From the NCBI RefSeq assembly GCF_003113895.1, contig NZ_BDUD01000001.1, positions 5,886,516 to 5,950,515 on the forward strand: 64,000 bases of DNA. The letters run 5' to 3'. Shown here in pieces: positions 35,260 to 43,691 of this stretch. Below the pieces are notes generated by a model that ran no database searches, was not told the origin of the DNA, and saw only the letters and a list, made by a program, of their open reading frames with translations. Made by a program: the position numbers and the translations under genes. Every line of letters starts with the position of its first letter. The first letter of the stretch is position 1. The DNA comes from Nostoc commune NIES-4072. GTDB taxonomy: Bacteria > Cyanobacteriota > Cyanobacteriia > Cyanobacteriales > Nostocaceae.

Positions 35260-35615
35260 GCTGCCTATCTTGCTGGGGACTTAAACCCCCAAAGTTCGTT
35301 AAATCCAAGACAGTAATAGTACTACTATTCCATATAACTGTTGGTAAATAAAGTTACTTTTGATCCCGGTTTATTTAAATTTGAATAATCAGACACAGGT
35401 AGATATTTATATTTTTATAAATAATAGTTAAGAAAAGATAAAATCCTCTGAAACCTTGATAATTAGTTGTAGTTTTATAAAGTATAATTAAGAAAAAGAT
35501 AAACAAATCTTAGGCAGTAACATAAGCTAAAATCACCGCGAACCTTATCCCAAAAGGGTAAGAGTTCTAGTTGTTTTAGATAAAAGACTACCGCTATCCT
35601 GAACTTGCAACTAAC

Positions 35616-37400
35616 TTGTGGGTTAGGAGAAAAACAATCATTGTAAATTTTTCAGTTGAAGAGGCAAATAAAGGCGTGGGTCAGTATCAACCTGCTCTGC
35701 TAAAACTCTATAATCCAGAGGCGATCGCTCGCTACTATAGTTACCGTCCCTGGCTAGCGTGGGGGCGACTCCTGAGAATTATCTTCTCTTTTGCAGGATT
35801 TATACTCAGTCTCAAATGGGACGAATGGCAAGATAAAGTTGAGCAGAACAAGGGTAAACGAGCAATCCAGTTGCGAGAACTGCTCACCCGCCTCGGCCCG
35901 ACTTTTATTAAAGTTGGTCAAGCCCTCTCTACCAGACCTGACCTAATACGTAAGGACTTTCTAGAAGAACTGATCAAGTTACAAGATCAGTTACCACCTT
36001 TCGATAATGCGATCGCTTACAAAATTATCGAAACTGAACTAGACCGTCCCATTGATGAATGCTTTAGCGAACTGTCGCCTAGCCCAGTAGCAGCAGCTAG
36101 CTTGGGTCAAGTATATCGTGGTCGTCTAATTAGTGGCGAAGAAGTTGCAGTCAAGGTACAACGCCCCAACTTACGCCCAACTCTCACCCGTGACCTCTAT
36201 TTATTGCGCTGGGGGGCGAGTTGGGTAGCTCCTTGGTTACCCCTCAATCTCGGTCACGACCTAACTTTAATCGTGGACGAGTTCGGCACAAAGTTATTTG
36301 AAGAAATCGACTATATAAATGAAGGGCGCAACGCCGAAAAATTTGCTAGCAACTTCCGCAACGACCCCCAAGTTAAAGTTCCAGGAATTTATTGGCGTTA
36401 TACTAATACCCACGTTTTAACCCTGGAATGGATTGATGGCTTCAAGTTGACAGATACTAAACGCATCAAGGAAGCAGGTTTAGATCCAGAAGCAATCATC
36501 CAAATTGGCGTGACTTCAGGATTGCAACAGCTTTTAGAACACGGCTTCTTTCATGCTGACCCTCATCCCGGTAATTTATTTGCTGTACCCGATGGTCGGA
36601 TGGCTTATATTGACTTCGGTATGATGGATCAGTTGGAGGAAACCACCAAAGAAACACTAGTGGATGCACTGGTGCATTTGGTGAATAAAGACTACACCGA
36701 CTTAGCCGAAGATTTTGTCAAATTAGGATTTCTGACTCCAGATACAAATATTTGTCCGATTGTGCCAGCATTAGAAGCGGTGCTAGGAAACGCCATAGGC
36801 AAAAATGTCAAGGATTTTAACTTCAAAACTATTACCGATGAATTCTCGGAACTGATGTATGAATATCCTTTCCGAGTTCCGGCGAAGTTTGCTTTAATTA
36901 TTCGTTCCTTGGTGACTCAAGAAGGTATTGCCCTTAGCCTCAACCCGAATTTCAAAATTGTTGAGGTGGGTTATCCCTATATAGCACGACGCTTGCTGAC
37001 AGGGGAATCGCCCGCATTACGGCGACGATTGTTGAATGTATTATTCAAAGATGGTAAATTTCAGTGGCAGCGATTAGAGAATTTGATTGCGATCGCTCGT
37101 ACCGATAGCAGCTTTGATGTATTGCCTACAGCCCAGATGGGATTCCAATATTTAATGTCGGAAGAAGGCAAGTTTCTGCGGCGACAATTGGTGCTTGCTC
37201 TCACCGAAGATGACCGCTTGCACACCGAAGATGTCCAACGCCTGTGGAACCTAATTAAAGATGACTTAAAACCGGATCGTTTATTAAATGTAGCGATCGG
37301 CATTTTAACAGACTTATCCAGGGAAGGCGCAGCTGCTATCCTGCCAAAAACTACATTCCTTACGCCTTTCGCTGGGAACCAGTCAACAAACAAAAACTAA
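35616..37400 (+). CDS. AarF/UbiB (ABC1) family atypical kinase
   Basis: A 594-residue ABC1/UbiB kinase-like protein. The family-specific N-terminal KxGQ motif lies in TFIKVGQALSTRPDL. The alanine-rich P-loop replacement is AAASLGQVYRG, the ATP lysine lies in EEVAVKVQRP, the catalytic loop is FFHADPHPGNL and the DFG-like segment is YIDFGMMD. Members support quinone or isoprenoid-lipid metabolism. Cyanobacteria have several paralogs. A TTG at 35616 is the only start that includes the visible N-terminus. C-terminal hydrophobicity is low. A small membrane-protein gene follows 28 nt downstream. Confidence 0.92.
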   Translation: MWVRRKTIIVNFSVEEANKGVGQYQPALLKLYNPEAIARYYSYRPWLAWGRLLRIIFSFAGFILSLKWDEWQDKVEQNKGKRAIQLRELLTRLGPTFIKVGQALSTRPDLIRKDFLEELIKLQDQLPPFDNAIAYKIIETELDRPIDECFSELSPSPVAAASLGQVYRGRLISGEEVAVKVQRPNLRPTLTRDLYLLRWGASWVAPWLPLNLGHDLTLIVDEFGTKLFEEIDYINEGRNAEKFASNFRNDPQVKVPGIYWRYTNTHVLTLEWIDGFKLTDTKRIKEAGLDPEAIIQIGVTSGLQQLLEHGFFHADPHPGNLFAVPDGRMAYIDFGMMDQLEETTKETLVDALVHLVNKDYTDLAEDFVKLGFLTPDTNICPIVPALEAVLGNAIGKNVKDFNFKTITDEFSELMYEYPFRVPAKFALIIRSLVTQEGIALSLNPNFKIVEVGYPYIARRLLTGESPALRRRLLNVLFKDGKFQWQRLENLIAIARTDSSFDVLPTAQMGFQYLMSEEGKFLRRQLVLALTEDDRLHTEDVQRLWNLIKDDLKPDRLLNVAIGILTDLSREGAAAILPKTTFLTPFAGNQSTNKN

Positions 37401-37428
37401 AAATTTTTAATATAAATTAGGAGTTTTC

Positions 37429-37803
37429 ATGTACTATTTTCCTCTGCAACCGCCTTATTTTCTGTTACTTGTTGGCTTTTTGACAGCATTAACATCTGGT
37501 TTGGCATTATCTGGCACTTTGAAAGTAATTGTACAGAAATGGCCAAGTGAGCGCACAGAAAATACTAAGCCGCGTTCTTCACTCAAAGAATTACTTGTGC
37601 CATTTATAGGTATAACTGGCGGTACTTGTCTATTTCTATCTTCAGGTTTAGAAATATTTGGTTTTCCTACCTCCTTGGCTTTAGGAGTCGGTTTACCAAT
37701 TAGTCTGTTTACTTGTTTATTAGTTTGGTTGCAATTGGGAAGTATGATGACCTTTATAGAACGCGAAGGTATGCAATCTTTAGATTTAGATTCTTTTTCT
37801 TAG
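37429..37803 (+). CDS. Conserved membrane protein of unknown function
   Basis: A 124-residue protein with three predicted membrane helices (YFLLLVGFLTALTSGLALSG; LLVPFIGITGGTCLFLSSG; TSLALGVGLPISLFTCLLVW). The C-terminus MMTFIEREGMQSLDLDSFS is acidic and cytoplasmic or stromal-facing. No family name is recalled. It lies 28 nt after the AarF gene in the same direction, so it may be co-expressed and membrane-partnered with that kinase. Confidence 0.8.
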   Translation: MYYFPLQPPYFLLLVGFLTALTSGLALSGTLKVIVQKWPSERTENTKPRSSLKELLVPFIGITGGTCLFLSSGLEIFGFPTSLALGVGLPISLFTCLLVWLQLGSMMTFIEREGMQSLDLDSFS

Positions 37804-38080
37804 ATAGTGTAACGCTTCATCAACATCCAAATTATCCTAAATTATCACCGCCAGCAATGATGTTCCGCTACAAATGAGATCATTAGCTAGTGGTGAATAC
37901 TTATTTTGTAATAAAATTTTATAAATCCAAGATTCAATTGCGTTAAGATTACGTACAAATACTGAAATTTGTATCCGCAGTATCTCTGCTAAAAATATCA
38001 CAACTATGACTCAAAGTATACTCGACTTTGTTTAGAATTTTGGCGTTGCAGATTTTTAATTAAAAGGAGCGTAAAAAGCT

Positions 38081-38471
38081 ATGAATCAAGACAAAAAGAC
38101 ATTTTGTTTTTGTACTTTAGCATGTGGTGAGAACTATCGTAATCTTGCATTGTGAGTTAAATGGACTGTATGACTGTGAAGGAAATGCAATAGGTTTAGC
38201 AGCTGCTAAAGCAGGTTTACCTGTTAGATGGAGTGCAATGGAAGGTATCTGTTTCTTTAAGAATAGAATCGAATTTGTCAGAATTAAAAAGGGAGAATCG
38301 AAAATGGAGGATATGGCAATATATTTTGAGCAGCAAACAAAGTTAGAATACCCCGAACGCTTTATTGGGCATAGAATTATATTTAAAAGCAATAAAATTA
38401 TTAAGTATTTATATAATTTATTGCGCTTAAGAATTTTAACTTTAAAAGACTTTGATTTTTATTATCGATAA
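38081..38471 (+). pseudogene. Remnant of a glycosyltransferase-like gene
   Basis: ATG at 38081, preceded by AAAAGGAGC, opens a 24-codon frame (NQDKKTFCFCTLACGENYRN) that looks like the start of a nucleotide-diphospho-sugar transferase and stops at 38155. The other frame, running to 38471, reads like the C-terminal part of such a protein (YDCEGNAIGLAAAKAGLPVR and onwards). The two frames do not match, and the middle of a normal gene is missing. The simplest reading is a large internal deletion with loss of frame. It lies next to three related-looking glycosyltransferase genes on the other strand. Confidence 0.6.
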
Positions 38472-38525
38472 TCGGGCAATAGATAAACTACAATTTAAAC
38501 AAATTTTAAGTCAAGTTTGATTTAA

Positions 38526-39572
38526 TTATTTAGTAATTCTATCCTTGAAGTTACGATAGTTCAGCTTAATATTGTTGATTTTTTGATTGAAAAAACTTGT
38601 AGTAGTCTTTTGTAGGCGTACTAGTGGACTCTGACGCTTAAAGCTTTTAACCCTTTGTTCTGGCGACTTTAAATATCTATAATGCAAAAACACATCTCGA
38701 TATGGAATATTAACATCTTCACCGCCGCAAAGTTGAGTAAATTTTGATGAACTTATACTCATATAGTGCAGATATGTCAGCCGCCGTCCTTGGTCGTAAA
38801 GGATATTATCTACTACATCAAATTGAGAACTCCAGTGATTACCAGTTGACTGTTCGTAGTCATGAAAAGCAAAATTATAATAGGAAATTCCACTTCTCAA
38901 CACCATGTAATTAAATAAAGATTGGTCAGGCGCTAAAAAGGCCATGACATCTGCCTCACCTGATGTTAAGTTCTTGATTAAGTCGGTTCTTATTGCTGGA
39001 GAAAAAATATTTTTCTTAGTTGCAAACCAACCAGCACAAAATACTTTAGATTGTAAATCATCTGAGTTGAAAACTTGCTGCATCTGCTCTGGTGAGCCAT
39101 CAAAAATAAATTTTAAGTCAGATTTATATTGAAAATCATTGACTACCCAATCGTAGTTATCTAATTTTTCATACACATAATCTACAGGCCCCATTAACAA
39201 AGTATCTGCATCAAAATAAATAAATCTATCAAATGGGCCATCGATAGCACAAAATTTGCGGTGCATTGGTAGCTCATAAAGTTCTGGAAAGCCCCACTCT
39301 CGCCAAGTTTTTTGTGCTCTTGGGTAATTTTTCCATATCTGAGTGGCAAAATTATCCCAATAAGCTATAGAATCAGAGTCTTCAAATAAGCTGATATTAT
39401 CTCTAGACGCAATCTCTGCCTTTACCTTATCTAATCGCTGATTATATGGAAGTATACAAATAGGAATTTTTCTACCAGCATTAGCTTCTATACTGTTGAG
39501 CAATGCAACTAATTGGTCATAGACAACATCATTGGCTAAGATGTAAATGCCATCAATCATTGGAATACTCAT
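38526..39572 (-). CDS. Npun_R2821/R2822-like glycosyltransferase, paralog 3
   Basis: About 348 residues from the ATG at 39572, chosen to leave a 4-nt gap after the upstream gene as between its siblings. A start at 39596 would overlap by 20 nt. The N-terminus IDGIYILANDVVYDQLVALLNSIEAN and the metal-binding YFDADTLLMG (DxD type) mark a GT-A fold nucleotide-sugar transferase related to GT8. RRLTYLHYMSIS is shared with the next two genes. It is the last gene of the minus-strand polysaccharide operon. Acceptor unknown. Confidence 0.88.
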   Translation of the reverse strand: MSIPMIDGIYILANDVVYDQLVALLNSIEANAGRKIPICILPYNQRLDKVKAEIASRDNISLFEDSDSIAYWDNFATQIWKNYPRAQKTWREWGFPELYELPMHRKFCAIDGPFDRFIYFDADTLLMGPVDYVYEKLDNYDWVVNDFQYKSDLKFIFDGSPEQMQQVFNSDDLQSKVFCAGWFATKKNIFSPAIRTDLIKNLTSGEADVMAFLAPDQSLFNYMVLRSGISYYNFAFHDYEQSTGNHWSSQFDVVDNILYDQGRRLTYLHYMSISSSKFTQLCGGEDVNIPYRDVFLHYRYLKSPEQRVKSFKRQSPLVRLQKTTTSFFNQKINNIKLNYRNFKDRITK

Positions 39573-39576
39573 AATA

Positions 39577-40467
39577 TTAAGTACGGGCGGTAACAAAGGG
39601 AAATAAACGGCGAGTCAGTTTGGGGATGAAGGCAAATTTACCCTCATGAAGATAGCGATAATGTTCCCACAATTGCCAATATGGACTACCAATTTTCATC
39701 CGCGTACCAGCCCAGTGCAGGTATTTTAGTCTTTGTCCTCGGTCATAGAGGGCGTAGTCTTGCTGTTGGAAATTTTGCGAACCAGCCCAACTACCAGGCC
39801 CTCCCCCAGGAATTTTGACAAGATTACCGCGTTTGGCAATTAGTTTAAGAACAAGATAATTTAAAATAGGTTGGTCTGTAACTCCTTCAGAAAAATCGAA
39901 ATATTCTCGATGTGCAGCACATTCGCGCAAAGCTTCATCCATCTGTTGTTCGGTAATAGTTCCTTTTCTGGAAGCCCAAAAACCGCTATTGAAAACGTCT
40001 TCAAGTTGAGCATCTGAAAAAATTTGCTGCTCTTTCACAAATGAGGAAAAGATATTTCGCAGCTTGTCATTGGCATGATGGTAATCACAACAGAAGAAAT
40101 CAATTTCTGAAAGTTTGTCTAAATTGTCAACAATTTTTTCAAAAACGACAATATCAGTATCAATATAAATAAATTCATCTAAAGGGCCAAACCACGCCAC
40201 CAGTTTACGCATTTTGTTGGGTAAGGCAAGAAAATCCCGATCAAAAATTTCTCCGATGCGTTTGGTAAATTTCTCAATCAGTTCTAAATCTGGAAAAATT
40301 TGCACTTTATGTAAGGTAGCAAGCTGCTCTGCTACCTTATGATAATTTTCATTAAAAGGTATGAGATAAACGGTAACTTCTGGGTCATAGTAACGAATGC
40401 TATTGAGTAAAGCGATCGCATTATCAATAACCCGGTCATTGGCAACAATATAAATGCCCCTAGTCAT
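39577..40467 (-). CDS. Npun_R2821/R2822-like glycosyltransferase, paralog 2
   Basis: A 296-residue GT-A fold protein. It starts MTRGIYIVANDRVIDNAIALLNSIRY, with the donor-metal motif FIYIDTDIVVFE and the family block RGQRLKYLHWAGTRM near the C-terminus. It is shorter than its neighbours and more diverged. It follows the upstream paralog by 3 nt, so the two are translated from one mRNA. Confidence 0.88.
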   Translation of the reverse strand: MTRGIYIVANDRVIDNAIALLNSIRYYDPEVTVYLIPFNENYHKVAEQLATLHKVQIFPDLELIEKFTKRIGEIFDRDFLALPNKMRKLVAWFGPLDEFIYIDTDIVVFEKIVDNLDKLSEIDFFCCDYHHANDKLRNIFSSFVKEQQIFSDAQLEDVFNSGFWASRKGTITEQQMDEALRECAAHREYFDFSEGVTDQPILNYLVLKLIAKRGNLVKIPGGGPGSWAGSQNFQQQDYALYDRGQRLKYLHWAGTRMKIGSPYWQLWEHYRYLHEGKFAFIPKLTRRLFPFVTART

Positions 40468-40470
40468 AAA

Positions 40471-41451
40471 TTATCCTTGGTTAATTAACCTAAGTTTTCG
40501 CAAAGCTCTTGTAAGTAAATTTGGTGTTGGAGCGTCATTATAATTTTTAGGAGGATTTGTAAAGACTGGACGCTTTTCTGGTTCGTGTAAGTAGCGATAG
40601 TAGAGAAATAAATCTCGATAAGGGAACTCAATGTTTTCTCCAGCACATACTGCTTGATTGATATTAGGAGGAACCCCAATATAATGAATGTAAGTTAGTC
40701 GATTGCCTTTATCATAGAGAATATATTCTCGTTCTTCAAAGTGCTTAGATGTGGCAGAACATCCAGTTTTTTGATTATCTGGTAATTGTTGAGCAAAGTT
40801 ATAAATAGAAAGATTAGACCTCATTACCATATAGTTTATTAGTGGTTGTTCACCAGCCCCTTCATACAAAATTTCCGCTTCCCCATTTTGTAAATGGGAT
40901 ATCAGCAAATCTCTTTGTTCTGAGTTAAATATGCCCCGCTTTGAGCCATAAAAGCCTGAGCAAAATATTTCAGAATCAATGCGCTTTTGCTCAAAAACTT
41001 TTAGTAATTTGGGAGAATTAACATTGTATACTTTACTAACATCTTTAAATTGAAAATCGTAGACAACAAAATCATAATTATCTAACTTTTCAAACACTGC
41101 CGCTAGAGAGTTCATCACCAAAGTGTCTGCATCTAAATAGATAAACTTATCAAATGGCCCATCAAAAGCACAAAAACGACGGTGAGCGCCATACAAACGG
41201 AATTTACTGCGATTCAATCGTTCTGGTGCTGCTGAGAGCATAAATTGATCCCAACGATTAATTGATTCTTGATTATCGTAAAGAAATACATTAGGTCGTT
41301 TAGCTATTTCATTAGCGATTCGCTGTGTCTGATCATCGAAAGGATAGATACAAACAGGCGTTTCCGGCCCCAAGATCACATCAATACTGTTGAGCAGAGC
41401 CACCAGTTGATCGAAAACATAATCATTGCCAAGGGTACAAATACCATTCAT
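40471..41451 (-). CDS. Npun_R2821/R2822-like glycosyltransferase, paralog 1
   Basis: A 326-residue GT-A fold protein. It starts MNGICTLGNDYVFDQLVALLNSIDV. FIYLDADTLVMNSL supplies the DxD metal site, and GNRLTYIHYIGVP is shared with its two paralogs. It separates the GT10-like fucosyltransferase gene from the next paralog by 3-nt gaps on both sides. Three related genes in a row point to gene duplication within the operon. Confidence 0.9.
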   Translation of the reverse strand: MNGICTLGNDYVFDQLVALLNSIDVILGPETPVCIYPFDDQTQRIANEIAKRPNVFLYDNQESINRWDQFMLSAAPERLNRSKFRLYGAHRRFCAFDGPFDKFIYLDADTLVMNSLAAVFEKLDNYDFVVYDFQFKDVSKVYNVNSPKLLKVFEQKRIDSEIFCSGFYGSKRGIFNSEQRDLLISHLQNGEAEILYEGAGEQPLINYMVMRSNLSIYNFAQQLPDNQKTGCSATSKHFEEREYILYDKGNRLTYIHYIGVPPNINQAVCAGENIEFPYRDLFLYYRYLHEPEKRPVFTNPPKNYNDAPTPNLLTRALRKLRLINQG

Positions 41452-41454
41452 AAT

Positions 41455-42414
41455 TTATGAGTGTTGATCAACAAAGTTTGACAACCAGTTAAGCAGATTT
41501 AATTTATGTAAGATGATTTGACGTGCTTCTGCGATCGCATCTTTGGCAGCATACCAAGCATCAGGTGTAGCTGTCATTTCTTGAATGTAGGCAATGCCTT
41601 TTTCATCTAAACTGGGTAATCGCAAGAAACTACCCGGTGGCAATAATTTATCAGCAGCCGAGCCGCCATAGTAAATTGGTAGACACCAGGCAAGTAAACT
41701 ATCCCAAAGTTTCTCACTTACATACCAATTATTATCAGCATAATTTTCAATTGCTAGATTGTAATAGTATGGTGCCATGCCATACCACTTATTACCCAGT
41801 TCTCCTGACTTTTTCGCCCATTGTGGTAAGTTACGCCCATACAAATCAAACTTAATACCACTAGATTGTAGAGACTGCAAAAAATCTAAACGCTGACGAT
41901 GGTTGACAGTGCGGCTAATTCCTGAAGTAATCCAACTACATGGAGCAACCTTTTGGGGAGGTGGCATTTCATTTAAATCTTGAAATGAATTTGAGTGATA
42001 CCAAATAGCAGGCATATAGTCAGGAGTAGGGGCAAAATCATCTGGGCCAGAAACGTACCCACAATACTTTTGGGCTTGTTGGTAATTATGATTAGTGATT
42101 TCTATAATTTCATCTAAAGGCGGTTCTCTTAGTAAATAAATAATCCGTTCTTTACTCACATCACGCAGTAGAGAATCAACATTTACTACTGATTTTTGCT
42201 GCCGTTTACGAAAATTATCAAACCAAGATGTTTGTGGCGCTGCTTGGGGAAAATCAAATTGATACATCAGCAGAAAATCTGGTTTGGCTGCCAATGCTTG
42301 CATTTGGATATTGCCCCAAACTCCAAATTGATTTGGAGATTGTTGCCACAGCCAATCGGCTCTAGTTTCTAAACCTCGATAGCTGCTAATCATGCCTACA
42401 GTTGTAATAGTCAT
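41455..42414 (-). CDS. GT10-like fucosyltransferase family protein
   Basis: A 319-residue protein whose C-terminal half resembles alpha-1,3/4-fucosyltransferases (GT10): NWYVSEKLWDSLLAWCLPIYYGGSAADKLLPPGSFLRL is the GDP-fucose-binding part, with the conserved EK..DSL..W..PIYYG pattern. The N-terminal half (ITTVGMISSYRGLETRADW) is the less conserved acceptor domain. It acts in the cytoplasm on a lipid-linked or soluble glycan. It fits the gmd gene in the first locus, which leads towards GDP-fucose. Confidence 0.82.
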   Translation of the reverse strand: MTITTVGMISSYRGLETRADWLWQQSPNQFGVWGNIQMQALAAKPDFLLMYQFDFPQAAPQTSWFDNFRKRQQKSVVNVDSLLRDVSKERIIYLLREPPLDEIIEITNHNYQQAQKYCGYVSGPDDFAPTPDYMPAIWYHSNSFQDLNEMPPPQKVAPCSWITSGISRTVNHRQRLDFLQSLQSSGIKFDLYGRNLPQWAKKSGELGNKWYGMAPYYYNLAIENYADNNWYVSEKLWDSLLAWCLPIYYGGSAADKLLPPGSFLRLPSLDEKGIAYIQEMTATPDAWYAAKDAIAEARQIILHKLNLLNWLSNFVDQHS

Positions 42415-42475
42415 TTTATTTATTAGTCAGTTATTATTTTCATTAGTTATTTTCCCTAATATCACTCATTTTTGC

Positions 42476-43687
42476 TTATCTAACAAGTTGGGGTAACAGA
42501 GATTCATCAACATAACTCAGGATTTTTGCCGCTCTATTTTCCCAAGAGAACTGCTTAACAAAATTGATACTATCTGGATAACCTTCTATTTTTCTGGGAT
42601 GAGTTTCTAAAACCCGCTTTAGACATTCGGCAAATTTGCTGGGATTATCTGGCTCACACCAAGCAGCGATCGCTTGAGTATCTTGAAACTCAACTAATGA
42701 AGGGATTTCTGTTGCTACAATGGGAGTCCCAGAGGCGAAGTAATCAAACAGCTTTAAGGGAGATGTGAAAGTTGCCGCTTTTCCTGAACAATGAGGGTGA
42801 GCTAAAACATCGGCTGCTTGTAGCAAAGAGGCTAAATCATTATGTAATATATAGCCCAAAAATTTAATATTATGAACTTGTTTGTCTTTTACCAATTGCT
42901 GATAATATTCGATATCTTTTGGCTTACCACCTGCACAAGCAAATTGCACATTAGGCATTTCTTGAGCTGCATCAATTAATACATCAATACCTTTGAATTG
43001 CTGTAAAGCTCCCGCATAAACTACCAATTTTTGGCTTTCATCTTGCAATAGTTTTTGACGCCATTCGGCTGCTTTTTCGGGTTGTCTCTCCATAAATAAG
43101 CGATTAAAACCATTGTGCACTGTAATCAGTTTTTCTGGTGGCATCCCATTTTTAATCATGCTTTCGCGGATGGTGTCTACAACGGTGACAGCAATTTGCA
43201 ATAGCGGATTTTTAACAATTTCTGGCTCAAATGGTTTGTCTTCGTGGTGGTGGTGTTCATAAATTGCTGGAACGCCATTTTTGATGGCAGCTTTGACAAA
43301 ATTCCAGTTGCGACTGTGGACAATTTTAGTAGTTGGAAGTATGTGAAATGGTAAATAATACTTGCTGGCAATGGTGTTAGAGTCAGTAAATTTGCTCCGA
43401 AAATGGTCAATTGGCCAAGGCATAGGTAAAGGAGCAACTTTTAACTTGTCATGGAGGTTATAATATTTGATCAGTTCTGTTGGTGTTTTTCTCGGTTGAA
43501 AAGGACGGGCTAAATTAGCCGGATTAATAGCTTTTGCTCCTTTTTCAGGATATACCAAAACTGTTGAGTATCCCAAGTTGGCAGCGCCGTTGGCTGCATT
43601 TGTAGACTGCACTAGGTGAGCCTCTGGCTGCGGCAACTCTTCACCAATAAAAAAAATATAGTGTTTTTTTAAAGCAGGATTTTTCAT
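42476..43687 (-). CDS. Family 4 glycosyltransferase
   Basis: About 404 residues from the ATG at 43687 (MKNPALKKHYIFFIGEELPQ), 4 nt after the ABC gene stop. A start at 43714 would overlap that gene. It has a GT-B fold with YAGALQQFKGID as the phosphate-binding turn, and HPHCSGKAATFTSPLKLFDYFASGTPIVATEIPSL as the donor site, where the usual EGFG is replaced by SPLKLFDY as in the GT4 branch of sugar-exopolysaccharide enzymes. Donor unknown. Confidence 0.9.
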   Translation of the reverse strand: MKNPALKKHYIFFIGEELPQPEAHLVQSTNAANGAANLGYSTVLVYPEKGAKAINPANLARPFQPRKTPTELIKYYNLHDKLKVAPLPMPWPIDHFRSKFTDSNTIASKYYLPFHILPTTKIVHSRNWNFVKAAIKNGVPAIYEHHHHEDKPFEPEIVKNPLLQIAVTVVDTIRESMIKNGMPPEKLITVHNGFNRLFMERQPEKAAEWRQKLLQDESQKLVVYAGALQQFKGIDVLIDAAQEMPNVQFACAGGKPKDIEYYQQLVKDKQVHNIKFLGYILHNDLASLLQAADVLAHPHCSGKAATFTSPLKLFDYFASGTPIVATEIPSLVEFQDTQAIAAWCEPDNPSKFAECLKRVLETHPRKIEGYPDSINFVKQFSWENRAAKILSYVDESLLPQLVR

Positions 43688-43691
43688 AAAT

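Larger units (their letters stand above)
34475..35615. other. Repeat-rich intergenic region of 1.1 kb
   Basis: No supported gene. In order it holds a perfect 13-bp inverted repeat (TTGGTAATTGGTA 34502-34514, mirrored at 34531-34543), a 22-bp perfect palindrome at 34887-34908 followed by AGTCCACT/AGTGGACT (34919-34936), a MITE-like element (34952-35057), AATTCGCAATTCGCAAT-type repeats at about 35166-35220, and a 16-bp-arm palindrome at 35221-35259. The final 250 nt before 35616 are AT-rich and probably carry the promoter of the AarF gene. Confidence 0.8.

Noticed and set aside
38124..38471. A 115-residue intact small gene
   Set aside because: Its start lies inside another frame with the better SD, and the sequence reads like the end of a larger protein. 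It is treated as part of the pseudogene.
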